This document shows positions 30,906 through 39,082 of a stretch of DNA of 64,000 nt, one piece after another. Under the pieces are notes generated by a model. It ran no database searches. It saw only the letters and a list, made by a program, of their open reading frames with translations, and was not told the DNA's origin. The stretch lies in contig NZ_JBDJAC010000002.1 in assembly GCF_039652615.1 (NCBI RefSeq), positions 186,001-250,000 of the forward strand, given 5' to 3'. Position 1 is the first letter of the stretch, and every line of letters starts with the position of its first letter. The stretch is from Fulvimarina sp039652615. Its GTDB lineage: Bacteria; Pseudomonadota; Alphaproteobacteria; Rhizobiales; Rhizobiaceae. The translations under genes were made by a program, and so were the position numbers.

Positions 30906-31553
30906 GTGTCGCCCCTTGCCATCTCCCGTTTTCGGCGCGAGTCACGCCGGCGAAAAGGCAAGCGACAGAGGCGCATTTCGGCAATCCTGCGCGCCTTCTC
31001 CAACAGGAAGGCGGCTGAGAATCCGACGATAGAAGAACTTTCGCTGGCCTTTGATACGCGGGCTTTCGGCGCTTTTTTCATCCTTTTCGGAAGCCTCAAC
31101 CTCGTACCGCTGCCGCCGGGCGCCTCCACCGTCTTCGGCCTGCCGCTGGTGCTTTTCGCGCTGCAGCTGGCCGTCGGCCGCAACAAGGTCTGGCTTCCGG
31201 AGCGCGTGCGCAAGATCAGCCTGAAGCCGGAAACCCTCGCTTCTCTGATGACACGCATAGGGCCCCTCATCCGCCGTGCGGAGCGTCTGGCCCGGCATCG
31301 CCTCTGGCCCCAGCCGGAGGGCATGCTTCTGAGCCTCGTCGGCTGGGTCTGCTTTATCCTGGCTCTGATCGTCACGATCCCGTTTCCGCTGACAAACATG
31401 GCACCCGGCGTCGCGATCGCGATCGCGGGTATCGCGATCACCGCCCGCGACGGCTTATGGCTGATTGCCGCGACCGCGCTGGGCGCTGCCTCGGTCCTCT
31501 TTCTCGTGGGCGTTTATGGCGGCGCGGTCTTCGCTTTGCTCAACATGTTCTGA
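30906..31553 (+). CDS. ExoD-like membrane protein
   Basis: A 215-residue protein. After a basic leader comes ISAILRAFSNRKAAENPTIEELSLAFDTRAFGAFFILFGSLNLVPLPPGASTVFGLPLVLFALQLAVG, the ExoD family core, followed by three more hydrophobic segments. ExoD of Sinorhizobium was linked to exopolysaccharide synthesis and alkaline tolerance; its biochemical role is unknown. The frame opens at a GTG (30906); a later start would shorten only the basic leader, so the exact start is uncertain. Confidence 0.8.
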   Translation: MSPLAISRFRRESRRRKGKRQRRISAILRAFSNRKAAENPTIEELSLAFDTRAFGAFFILFGSLNLVPLPPGASTVFGLPLVLFALQLAVGRNKVWLPERVRKISLKPETLASLMTRIGPLIRRAERLARHRLWPQPEGMLLSLVGWVCFILALIVTIPFPLTNMAPGVAIAIAGIAITARDGLWLIAATALGAASVLFLVGVYGGAVFALLNMF

Positions 31554-31658
31554 CGCCATCGCCAGCTGCTCAAAATCAATGCAGTTGCCATGGGTCCAAA
31601 TCTCTTTTCACGCGTTGATGGGCAGGAAGTCTTAAAAAACAAAGAGATGGAAGCCCCA

Positions 31659-32033
31659 ATGGCCACGACGCGCAAACGCAGAACGACGCAAAGCTCTGCT
31701 GAATTCTTTCCAAAATCGGCCATGGAGATGAACGCGATCATGATGGGCGCGCCCTTCGTCATCGGCACACGCCTGATGCGGATGGCCATGGCGGGTGCTC
31801 AGCCGAGCGCGAAGGACAGGCAGGAAAACCACAAGATGGTTGCCGAGAAGGTCGCTGCCGCTCAACAATCGGTCGTCGCCTACAACCAGGCGATGTTCAA
31901 GGCGGCGATGGATTTTCCGCTTGCCATGATGAGCGCAAATCCGATGGCAAAATCCATGGATGCAATCGGCTCGGCGGCCCTCAAGCCCTACAGCTCCAAG
32001 GTACGAGCAAACCAAAAACGCCTTTCGAAGTAG
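31659..32033 (+). CDS. Hypothetical phasin-like small protein
   Basis: A 124-residue protein, Met-, Ala- and Lys-rich (starts MATTRKRRTTQSSAEFF), with helical repeats containing many Met residues (AMEMNAIMMGAPFVIGTRLMRMAM) and AEKVAAAQQSVVAYNQAMFKAAMDFPLAMM. The amphipathic helical pattern resembles phasin/granule-associated proteins, but this is only a resemblance. GGAAG lies 5 nt before the ATG at 31659, and another ATG is 12 nt upstream. No partner gene nearby identifies its task. Confidence 0.6.
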   Translation: MATTRKRRTTQSSAEFFPKSAMEMNAIMMGAPFVIGTRLMRMAMAGAQPSAKDRQENHKMVAEKVAAAQQSVVAYNQAMFKAAMDFPLAMMSANPMAKSMDAIGSAALKPYSSKVRANQKRLSK

Positions 32034-32127
32034 ACCAGCCGACATTCCTGTCACTCACCGGACGTGGATTGCCCTTTGGGTCAATTCTTTCGTCCGGGGG
32101 TGATCGTGATCCAGCATATAACGAGTG

Positions 32128-33057
32128 CTACCGAGCGTCGTCGAGCCAACGCCACTGGCGCTGCTGCCAGAGCTTCTCTCCAATAAGGCAGTCCACGGCG
32201 GCTGTCGCTTGCGTGGGGACGACCGGCAGGACGCGCTCCAGATGGCGGGGATCGGCCTCGTCGATCGGCCAATCGGACGCAAGTTCAAGCACCAGTTTGC
32301 GTCGTACTGCCTGGGCAAACTGCGGCCAGTCGTTGACAGGGATGACGAAACTGCCCTGCCCTCCGACGACGCAGGCCTCGTAATAGTCGTCGAGATTGTC
32401 GATCGTCGCCCAAGAGAGGGACGCATCGCTGGTCATCAAGGGTAGTCCGTTGACGACGATCCCGGCGGCCACGGCCTCGTCGCGCGCTCTTGTGACGATC
32501 ACTCCCTCATTGTTGGGGCCGTCGCCCGAAATATCGATCACCCGTTTGAGGCCGGTAAAGCCATTTTCGTCAAACAGGCGCGCGCCGTAGCCGATCGCGC
32601 CGGAGATCGAGGTTCGCCGCCGCCGGCTCGGTGGTTCGCTCGCCAGGCGATAGGCGAAGGCGTCCGCACTCTCCTTGGAGTCCAGAAGCGTCCATGGCAG
32701 AACGACCGATTGGGAAAACTCGCCCGCCCATTCGACGTAGGTGACGGCGATCGAGCCATGAACGCCATCGAAGATCGCGTCCTGAACCTCGCGGGAACGA
32801 AACGCCGCCGCATAGCCATTGCGCTGGATGATCTGTTCCGCGTCGCTCATCGACCAGCTGACATCGACTGCCAGAACGAGTTCGACATCGACCTGCTTGC
32901 CGTCGATTGCACCCGCCCTTGGCCCGCCGCCGATATCGCCGAGCCCCCGGCTCTGCGCAGCGGCTGTCATCGGCAGGCAAAGCGCAAGGACAAGCCATCC
33001 GGCTCGCAACCAACAAAGCCCCTGAAGGAGCGCAAGGCGGCGTCTCCATTTCGACAT
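32128..33057 (-). CDS. DUF1194 (von Willebrand factor A-like) secreted protein
   Basis: A 309-residue protein. A signal peptide (LVLALCLPMTAAAQ) leads into a VWA-type domain: VELVLAVDVSWSMSDAEQ has the D-x-S-x-S MIDAS metal site near residue 65. GYAAAFRSREVQDAIFDG, ISGAIGYGARLF and RVIDISGDGPNNEG follow; the order and spacing match DUF1194. Probably a periplasmic metal-dependent adhesion-type protein of unknown partner. Start at 33057 (MSKWRRR) just before the signal helix; the frame begins 12 codons earlier. Confidence 0.85.
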   Translation of the reverse strand: MSKWRRRLALLQGLCWLRAGWLVLALCLPMTAAAQSRGLGDIGGGPRAGAIDGKQVDVELVLAVDVSWSMSDAEQIIQRNGYAAAFRSREVQDAIFDGVHGSIAVTYVEWAGEFSQSVVLPWTLLDSKESADAFAYRLASEPPSRRRRTSISGAIGYGARLFDENGFTGLKRVIDISGDGPNNEGVIVTRARDEAVAAGIVVNGLPLMTSDASLSWATIDNLDDYYEACVVGGQGSFVIPVNDWPQFAQAVRRKLVLELASDWPIDEADPRHLERVLPVVPTQATAAVDCLIGEKLWQQRQWRWLDDAR

Positions 33058-33139
33058 CCGGCAAGTTTCGCCTTCAAAAGGCGTCGCGCGCAAGACACGA
33101 ATGCGTAAATGCCGCGTCCCGGTTCACCAGCTCACGGTT

Positions 33140-33364
33140 TCAGTAGTCCGGCTTCTTGAGAAGAAAGGTCGGGCATTGCGCAATTTCCGGCTCATAAACC
33201 TCGCTTTTCCAACGGTCCTTCTCGACCGTTTCGAGTGCGATGGAAACCGCCCCCTCCCGGGAACCGAACACCTTCATGATGGTCGCGGTGATCTCATCGG
33301 ACAGCGTCCTTCTGCTGTCGTCGTCGAGATCGGCGGGGAAATGCTTGATGGTCACATGGGGCAT
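33140..33364 (-). CDS. 4-oxalocrotonate tautomerase family protein (PptA-like)
   Basis: A 74-residue protein starting MPHVTIKHFPADL. Removal of Met exposes catalytic Pro1, the hallmark of the tautomerase superfamily, as does the beta-alpha-beta pattern with a helix LSDEITATIMKVFG. The C-terminal KSEVYEPEI fits the PptA (YdcE) subgroup, dimeric keto-enol tautomerases. Its natural substrate is unknown. The frame opens 10 codons upstream, but Pro1 must follow Met. Confidence 0.85.
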   Translation of the reverse strand: MPHVTIKHFPADLDDDSRRTLSDEITATIMKVFGSREGAVSIALETVEKDRWKSEVYEPEIAQCPTFLLKKPDY

Positions 33365-33936
33365 GATGGACGGCCTTTCATCGAGAGATAGCAAACCACG
33401 ACAGCAGCGCCCCGGTCGGCTCCGATTGCTAACCGGCGTTGCCGCTCCGGTTCAACAAGAACGAGGCAACCAGCGCCACCAAAAAATCATTCCGGCAGTC
33501 GGGCGGTCACAGGACGTCTTCAAAGCGCCTGACATGAGCCGGCGGCTGAGGCCGAACCCCGCGAACCCTACGTCAGCATGGACGCCAAACGCTTCTATTC
33601 AAATAGAAATTCATCGCAGCCCGTTTCTTGGCGGACAGTAGATTCACTCGATATCGTCCGGTTTTTTAGGAATGACTAACGTTCGGTTAAAGATGCCTCA
33701 GATAAGCCCTTGGAAAGAACGCGAAGAGACCCAAAAATTGCCCAATGTCACCAATTGGGCTCATTTTTGCCACCTTCTATGAACTATGATGGAACGAATG
33801 CGGGCGCCGTGGGGACGGTGCCGATGTGGGGTTGAGGACTCAGCGTCCAGAAAATCAGACATTTGCGCTTTTGCGGTCAGCCTGGGAACAGGCTGCCATG
33901 GCAAGACAGATGGTACGAAACAGGGGGATAACGCTA
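33365..33936. other. Intergenic region with a bidirectional hairpin
   Basis: About 570 bp without a supportable gene. A 7-bp stem GCCCAAT / ATTGGGC at 33740-33760 has a 7-nt loop, with T-rich sequence after it on both strands (TCATTTTTG on plus, AATTTTTGG on minus), like a bidirectional terminator. No annotated gene ends beside it on either side, so it could end a small RNA. Base composition here is lower in GC than the flanks. Confidence 0.45.
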
Positions 33937-34128
33937 ATGGTAAAGCGACTTTCGTTCGTAACGGCACTCATCGCGCTCTTCGGCATGGCCATGAGCGCCC
34001 TTGCCCAGAACACCGTCGAACGCCCGAACAGCGCCGTGGCGTCCATCGCCGGTGACCGCTGCGACTACACACAGGGCATTGTCTGCAAGATCGAACGCAC
34101 ACCTCTTGCGATCACGGCAAAGTTCTAA
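33937..34128 (+). CDS. Small secreted protein
   Basis: A 63-residue protein with a clear signal peptide (MVKRLSFVTALIALFGMAMSALAQ, AxA-type cleavage) and a mature part of about 39 residues, NTVERPNSAVASIAGDRC..., with two Cys (GDRCDYTQGIVCKIE) that could form a disulfide. No family recognised. AGGGGG precedes the ATG at a rather long spacing. A terminator-like hairpin follows. Confidence 0.6.
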   Translation: MVKRLSFVTALIALFGMAMSALAQNTVERPNSAVASIAGDRCDYTQGIVCKIERTPLAITAKF

Positions 34129-34148
34129 TCACTGAGCAAAATCGATAT

Positions 34149-34183
34149 CCCGAACGCTCAGCCTGCCGATTGCTCGGTTCGGG
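34149..34183 (+). terminator. Terminator-like inverted repeat after the small secreted protein gene
   Basis: CCCGAAC pairs with GTTCGGG over a 21-nt loop, followed by CCATTTTCCATTTTTCC. The long loop makes this a moderate call. Confidence 0.4.
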
Positions 34184-34281
34184 CCATTTTCCATTTTTCC
34201 GGACCCGTTATCGCCTGAAAAGACGCGAGTGCCGGCTGGGAACCTCTTCTTCTTTCCGGCCCCTCCGCTAGCTTGGTCGGC

Positions 34282-35787
34282 ATGAAACAGATGCCGCAAG
34301 ACACCAACAGCTTCGATGCTGCGCAAACGCCCGAAGCCGCCGTCGGCCAGAGCTTCGACGACGCCTCCGCAGCCGTCGCGGAACTCTGCAGGCTCTACGA
34401 GCGCGCGATAGGTTTTCTGTCCGATCGATTCGAGGTCATTATCGAAAGCGGCACGGCGACCGGCCGCGTGCGGGCCTTCTATCCGCAGGTCTCGATCACG
34501 ACGACAAGCTACGCGAAGATCGACTCCCGCCTTTCGTTTGGTCATGTCAGCTATCCGGGCCATTATACGACCACGATCACCCGGCCGGACCTTTTCAAGA
34601 ACTACCTGACCGAGCAGATCGGCCTCCTGATCCAGAACCACGGCGTTCCGGTCGTGATCGGCGATTCGAAGACGCCGATTCCCTTGCATTTCGCGGTGCC
34701 GGACGGTTCCTATGTGGAGGCGGAAAAGGTTGCGAGACTGGGCGGTCCGCTCCGCGACATCTTCGATGTTCCCGATCTCGCAGCGACCGACGATCGGATC
34801 GTCAACGGCACCTATACGCCCCACTTCGGCGAGGGCCGCCCGCTCGCGCCCTTCACGGGACAGCGCATCGACTATTCGCTGCACCGCTTGCAACACTACA
34901 CGGCAACGAAGCCCGAGCATTTCCAGAACTTCGTTCTTTTCACGAATTACCAGTTCTACATCGATGAGTTTTGCATTCTGGCACGGCAGATGATGGCCGA
35001 TGGCGGCAAGGGCTACCGGGCGTTTATCGAGCCCGGTAACGTCATGACCCCGGCGGGGCAGATCGAACCGGCCAGTGGCGATGCACCCGCCCGGTTGCCG
35101 CAGATGCCCGCCTATCACCTGGTCCGCGAGGACGGCAGCGGCATCACCATGATCAACATTGGCGTCGGTCCGTCCAATGCCAAGACGATCACGGACCATG
35201 TCGCTGTTCTCAGGCCCCACGCCTGGCTGATGCTCGGTCATTGCGCCGGCCTTCGCACAAGTCAGGAACTCGGCGACTACGTCCTCGCCCATGCCTATGT
35301 CCGCGAAGACCACGTGCTCGACGCCGACCTGCCGATCTGGGTGCCGATCCCGGCGCTTGCGGAGGTGCAGGTCGCGCTCGAGAATGCGGTCGGCGAAGTG
35401 ACAGGGCTTTCCGGATACGAACTGAAGCGCGTCATGCGCACGGGCACCGTCGCGACGATCGACAATCGAAATTGGGAGCTGCGGGACCACCGCGAGCCGA
35501 TCGAGCGGCTGTCCCAGTCACGTGCCATCGGGCTCGATATGGAATCGGCGACGATCGCCGCAAACGGCTTCCGTTTTCGCGTTCCATACGGAACGCTTCT
35601 TTGCGTGTCGGACAAGCCACTGCACGGGGAGCTGAAATTGCCCGGCATGGCGACCGATTTCTATCGCCGTCAGGTTGCCCAGCATCTGAAAATCGGCATG
35701 CGGGCGCTTGAACTGATGAGCGAAGTGCCGCCGGAACGCATTCATTCCCGCAAGCTGCGATCCTTTACCGAAACGGCGTTCCAGTGA
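34282..35787 (+). CDS. amn: AMP nucleosidase
   Basis: A 501-residue protein that cleaves AMP to adenine and ribose 5-phosphate. The N-terminal AMN-specific region includes FYPQVSITTTSYAKIDSRLSFGHVSYPGHYTTTITRPDLF. The C-terminal nucleoside-phosphorylase domain includes INIGVGPSNAKTITDHVAVLRPHAWLMLGHCAGLR and the SRAIGLDMESATIAANGFRFRVPYGTLLCVSDKP active-site block with D-M-E-S. Length matches Amn. It directly abuts the next gene (its TGA is followed immediately by ATG). Confidence 0.95.
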   Translation: MKQMPQDTNSFDAAQTPEAAVGQSFDDASAAVAELCRLYERAIGFLSDRFEVIIESGTATGRVRAFYPQVSITTTSYAKIDSRLSFGHVSYPGHYTTTITRPDLFKNYLTEQIGLLIQNHGVPVVIGDSKTPIPLHFAVPDGSYVEAEKVARLGGPLRDIFDVPDLAATDDRIVNGTYTPHFGEGRPLAPFTGQRIDYSLHRLQHYTATKPEHFQNFVLFTNYQFYIDEFCILARQMMADGGKGYRAFIEPGNVMTPAGQIEPASGDAPARLPQMPAYHLVREDGSGITMINIGVGPSNAKTITDHVAVLRPHAWLMLGHCAGLRTSQELGDYVLAHAYVREDHVLDADLPIWVPIPALAEVQVALENAVGEVTGLSGYELKRVMRTGTVATIDNRNWELRDHREPIERLSQSRAIGLDMESATIAANGFRFRVPYGTLLCVSDKPLHGELKLPGMATDFYRRQVAQHLKIGMRALELMSEVPPERIHSRKLRSFTETAFQ

Positions 35788-36792
35788 ATGACATCCAATC
35801 CGTCTCAGCCGGCTGAGAACAGATCGGCCGGCAAACTGAACACGCTCGTCCGGTTTCTGGCTTCGGCCCTGACAGCCGCGGTCTTCGCGGCGCTGATCGC
35901 GGGCTATTTGGGGCCTTACGCCCACCCCTTCGACTCGCTCTCCCACTTCAGGGCGCACCTTCTCGTCGCGGCACTGGCTGGATTGGCTGCGATGTTCGTG
36001 GCAGGCGTCAGGCTTGCGCGCGCCATATGGCTTATCGCCCTCGCCTCAGTTTTGGTCCCGCTTGCAGTGACGGCTCCGTTCTTCGGCATCCGCCTTGCCC
36101 CGAGCAGCGATACCGCGCGATCCGAAGATCACACCGCCCTGTCTCTCCTGCAGATGAACCTTCGGTACAATTCGGACACCAAACCTGCGCTCGACCTCAT
36201 CCGATCGACCAAAGCGGATGTCGTGACGCTCCAGGAGTCCACAGAACGCTGGGTCGACGCACTCTCAGGGGTCAAGGACATCTATCCTCACCGCATTCTT
36301 TGCGGAGTGAAGAAACCGCTCGGCGGAAATGTGATCCTGTCGAAGTTCCAGATCCGCGAGAGTGATACGGTTTGCGACGAAGAGCTCGGGTTTCTCGCAA
36401 CAACGATCGACCTTGCGAACGAAGAAATTCTCACCGTCGCGTCTCAGCATCTCGTCTGGCCTTGGCCCTTTAGGCAATGGTCGCAGATCGAAGTGCTTCC
36501 CGCCATTCTTGCGCAGCTCGACCACCCGCTGGTGATCGGCGGAGATTTTAACGCGGTGCCCTGGAGCGCCGCCGTGAGCGTCTATGCCGATGCAGCGAAC
36601 GCCCGCCCGATCGAAGGGATCGGCGCGACATTCGCGCCCTACGCGCTGCCGGCTTCCTGGAAACCCGTCATCGGTTTGCCAATCGACAATGTCCTCGTTT
36701 CCAGCGAGATCAAGATCCTCTCCACTGGAACCCTGCCCCCGACAGCCTCCGACCATCTCCCCGTGCTCACGCGCTTTTCGATAAAGCCGTGA
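35788..36792 (+). CDS. Membrane-anchored endonuclease/exonuclease/phosphatase (EEP) family protein
   Basis: A 334-residue protein. Three hydrophobic helices (about 19-41, 56-76 and 79-99) precede a soluble EEP domain with LLQMNLRYNS (Asn), TLQEST (catalytic Glu), GGDFNAVPWS (D-x-N) and a closing SDHLPVL (D-H). All metal and catalytic residues of the DNase I/phosphatase superfamily are present. Homologues of this layout act at the membrane or periplasm; substrate (nucleic acid or phospholipid) not predictable. It starts at the base after the amn stop codon. Confidence 0.85.
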   Translation: MTSNPSQPAENRSAGKLNTLVRFLASALTAAVFAALIAGYLGPYAHPFDSLSHFRAHLLVAALAGLAAMFVAGVRLARAIWLIALASVLVPLAVTAPFFGIRLAPSSDTARSEDHTALSLLQMNLRYNSDTKPALDLIRSTKADVVTLQESTERWVDALSGVKDIYPHRILCGVKKPLGGNVILSKFQIRESDTVCDEELGFLATTIDLANEEILTVASQHLVWPWPFRQWSQIEVLPAILAQLDHPLVIGGDFNAVPWSAAVSVYADAANARPIEGIGATFAPYALPASWKPVIGLPIDNVLVSSEIKILSTGTLPPTASDHLPVLTRFSIKP

Positions 36793-36836
36793 GAGCGTCG
36801 TTTCGGCGTTGGGTTGCTGTTCACGGCCCAGCTGCA

Positions 36837-36933
36837 GCATCAGACCGAAAAGCGACCCGGTTTTCGGATCATCCGATGCTCAAACAGAAGACGACAGCGT
36901 GAGCTCCGATTCCAAAATCGGGTCTCGCGCTGT
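36837..36933. repeat. Two-hairpin intergenic element (second repeat family)
   Basis: Between convergent EEP and DUF3147 genes: CCGAAAA-N9-TTTTCGG enclosed by GCATC...GATGC (36837-36879), then ACAGCG-x-GAG ... CTC-x-CGCTGT (36894-36933). Mosaic hairpins with CCGAAAA..TTTTCGG are common in rhizobial intergenic repeats. Not alignable to the 106-bp family of 20211. Confidence 0.55.
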
Positions 36934-36949
36934 AAAGCATCCGGCGAGG

Positions 36950-37285
36950 TCAGAGGTTTCTTGCCACCCAGAAAACGACGCCCACCGTCGCAAGCCAGGC
37001 GACCGCACCGGCAAGGATGGCCAGCCTGTAATCGACCTTGAGGGCCAGACCGTAGGCGACGGCCAGAAAGACGAAATAGGCGGGGATCGTCTTCAAGCCT
37101 GCCAGAGCCGTCATGCGGAAACCGGCCGGATCGCCTTTCGATCCGACCGCGATCAGCGCGATGATCGCAAAGGTCGGCACCAGTGGCAACACGCCCGGCA
37201 GGACATCCCCTTTCTTCGAGGTGATGACGATCAGCGCGGTGAGAATGCCGCCGACGATCCCTTTCCAGACGAATTCCAAGACCAT
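36950..37285 (-). CDS. DUF3147 (GlpM-like) membrane protein
   Basis: A 111-residue protein with four hydrophobic helices and short loops (WKGIVGGILTALIVITSKKG, LPGVLPLVPTFAIIALIAVG, IPAYFVFLAVAYGLAL, LAILAGAVAWLATVGVVFWVA). This matches DUF3147/GlpM-type small membrane proteins; GlpM in Pseudomonas affects alginate production, but the biochemical role is unknown. It lies 15 bp downstream of the acyl-CoA ligase stop on the same strand, so it may be the last gene of that unit. Confidence 0.8.
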   Translation of the reverse strand: MVLEFVWKGIVGGILTALIVITSKKGDVLPGVLPLVPTFAIIALIAVGSKGDPAGFRMTALAGLKTIPAYFVFLAVAYGLALKVDYRLAILAGAVAWLATVGVVFWVARNL

Positions 37286-37300
37286 CGCGCGCGCCTGGAC

Positions 37301-38929
37301 CTAGAGAGCCTCTGCCCGCTTGCGTAGCACGAATTTCTGGATCTTGCCGGTCGATGTCTTCGGCAGCTCCTCGAAGAGCACCGTCTTCGGTGCCTTGAAA
37401 CGCGCCATGTTCTGCTTGCAGAATTCGATGACCTCTTCCTCGGTCATCGACTCGCCCTTTCGCAACACGACGAAGGCACACGGGGTTTCGCCCCATTTGT
37501 CATCAGGCCGCGCGACGACAGCCGCCTCCGAGATCTTGTCATGTTTGTAGAGAACGTCCTCGATCTCGATAGACGAAATATTCTCACCGCCGGAGATAAT
37601 GATGTCCTTGGAGCGGTCCTTGATCTCGATGTAATTGTCCTCGTGCATGACGGCCAGGTCGCCCGAGGCGAACCAGCCATTTCGCAAGGCCTGTTTGTTG
37701 GCCTCCGGGTTCTTCAGATAGCCCTTCATGACATTATTGCCCGAGAAGAAGATCTCGCCGATGGTCTCACCGTCCTTGGGAACCGGCTTCATCGTATCCG
37801 GGTCAGCCACCATGATATCGTCGAGAACGGTATATCGCACGCCCTGGCGCGCCTTCAGGGCGGCTCTCTTGTCGGCCGGAAGACCGTCCCATTCCGATTT
37901 CCAGGCGCAGACGACAGCCGGTCCATAGGTTTCCGTCAGGCCGTATACATGGGTCACGGAGATGCCCATCTCCTCCACCCGCTTGATGACGGCGGCTGGC
38001 GGCGGCGCGGCGGCGGTCATGGCGTAGATCGGCGACGGCAGATCCTTCTTCAGCTCGTCCGGCGCGGTCGCCAGCGTGTTGAGAACGATGGGCGCGCCGC
38101 AGAAATGGGTCACCTTTTCCTGCCGGATGAGATCGAGAATCGGCTTTTCACGCACGGCCCTGAGGCAGACGGCGGTGCCGCCGAGCGCGGCCAGCGTCCA
38201 GCAATAGCACCAGCCATTGCAGTGGAACATCGGCAGGGTCCACAGATAGACCGGATGCAGCTGCATCCCCCAGTCATGGGCGTTCGACAGTGCATTCAGA
38301 TAGGCGCCGCGATGGTGGTAGACGACGCCCTTCGGATCGCCCGTGGTGCCTGAGGTGTAATTCAGGCTGATCGCCGACCATTCATCGTCCGGCTTCCAGT
38401 AATCGGCGTCCGCATCTCCTTCGGCGAGAAGCTCGTCATAGGTCATGGAGCCGATCGGGCCGTTGCCGCCCTCATACATCTCGTCCGGCACATCGACGAT
38501 CAGAATGTCGCGGCCCGCCTCCGCGACCGCGCCCTTGGCGATTTCTGCAAATTCCGGATCGACCATGAAGATGTCGGCTTCCGCATGGTTCAGGATGAAG
38601 CCCACCGCCGCCGCGTCGAGCCGGGTGTTGATCGTGTTGAGAACGCCGCCCGTCATCGGCACGGCAAAGTGCAGTTCGAACATTTCCGGCGTGTTGGCGA
38701 GGATCGCCGAGACCGCCTTGCCGGGGCCGATCCCGCGCTTCTTCAAAGCGTTCGCCATCTTTTTTACGCGGGTGAAGGTCTCGTCCCACGAGCGGCGGAC
38801 CTTGCCATGCACCACCGCCGTGTAGTTCGGATAGACAGAAGCTGCCCGCTCGATGAAGGCAATCGGTGTTAGCGGGACGTGATTGGCACCGGTCTTCGGA
38901 AGATCGGTCTCAAAGATATTGGCGGTCAT
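37301..38929 (-). CDS. Acyl-CoA synthetase (AMP-binding family)
   Basis: A 542-residue adenylate-forming enzyme. P-loop YTSGTTGDPKGVVYHHRG near residue 190, YGLTETYGP near 330, GWFASGDLAVMHEDNYIEIKDRSKDIIISGGENISSIEIE near 410-450, and catalytic Lys in LPKTSTGKIQKFVLR near the end. It activates a carboxylate as acyl-AMP then acyl-CoA; the subgroup suits medium-chain or methylthio-type acids, not long chains, but the substrate is unproven. GGGAGGAG precedes the start. A paralogue lies 153 bp upstream. Confidence 0.9.
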   Translation of the reverse strand: MTANIFETDLPKTGANHVPLTPIAFIERAASVYPNYTAVVHGKVRRSWDETFTRVKKMANALKKRGIGPGKAVSAILANTPEMFELHFAVPMTGGVLNTINTRLDAAAVGFILNHAEADIFMVDPEFAEIAKGAVAEAGRDILIVDVPDEMYEGGNGPIGSMTYDELLAEGDADADYWKPDDEWSAISLNYTSGTTGDPKGVVYHHRGAYLNALSNAHDWGMQLHPVYLWTLPMFHCNGWCYCWTLAALGGTAVCLRAVREKPILDLIRQEKVTHFCGAPIVLNTLATAPDELKKDLPSPIYAMTAAAPPPAAVIKRVEEMGISVTHVYGLTETYGPAVVCAWKSEWDGLPADKRAALKARQGVRYTVLDDIMVADPDTMKPVPKDGETIGEIFFSGNNVMKGYLKNPEANKQALRNGWFASGDLAVMHEDNYIEIKDRSKDIIISGGENISSIEIEDVLYKHDKISEAAVVARPDDKWGETPCAFVVLRKGESMTEEEVIEFCKQNMARFKAPKTVLFEELPKTSTGKIQKFVLRKRAEAL

Positions 38930-39082
38930 GCGACTTCTGTCTCCTCCCAGTCGTCTGCTTGATTCCGACGATTACTGGAAAGCATGGCTTTCGAATATCC
39001 GTCGGCTGTCCGTGCGGCGCTTGCGCTTTTGGCCGCGCGTCGATCGGTTATTTCGTGCGTCCTGCAATTCTGGCGCTCTTCT

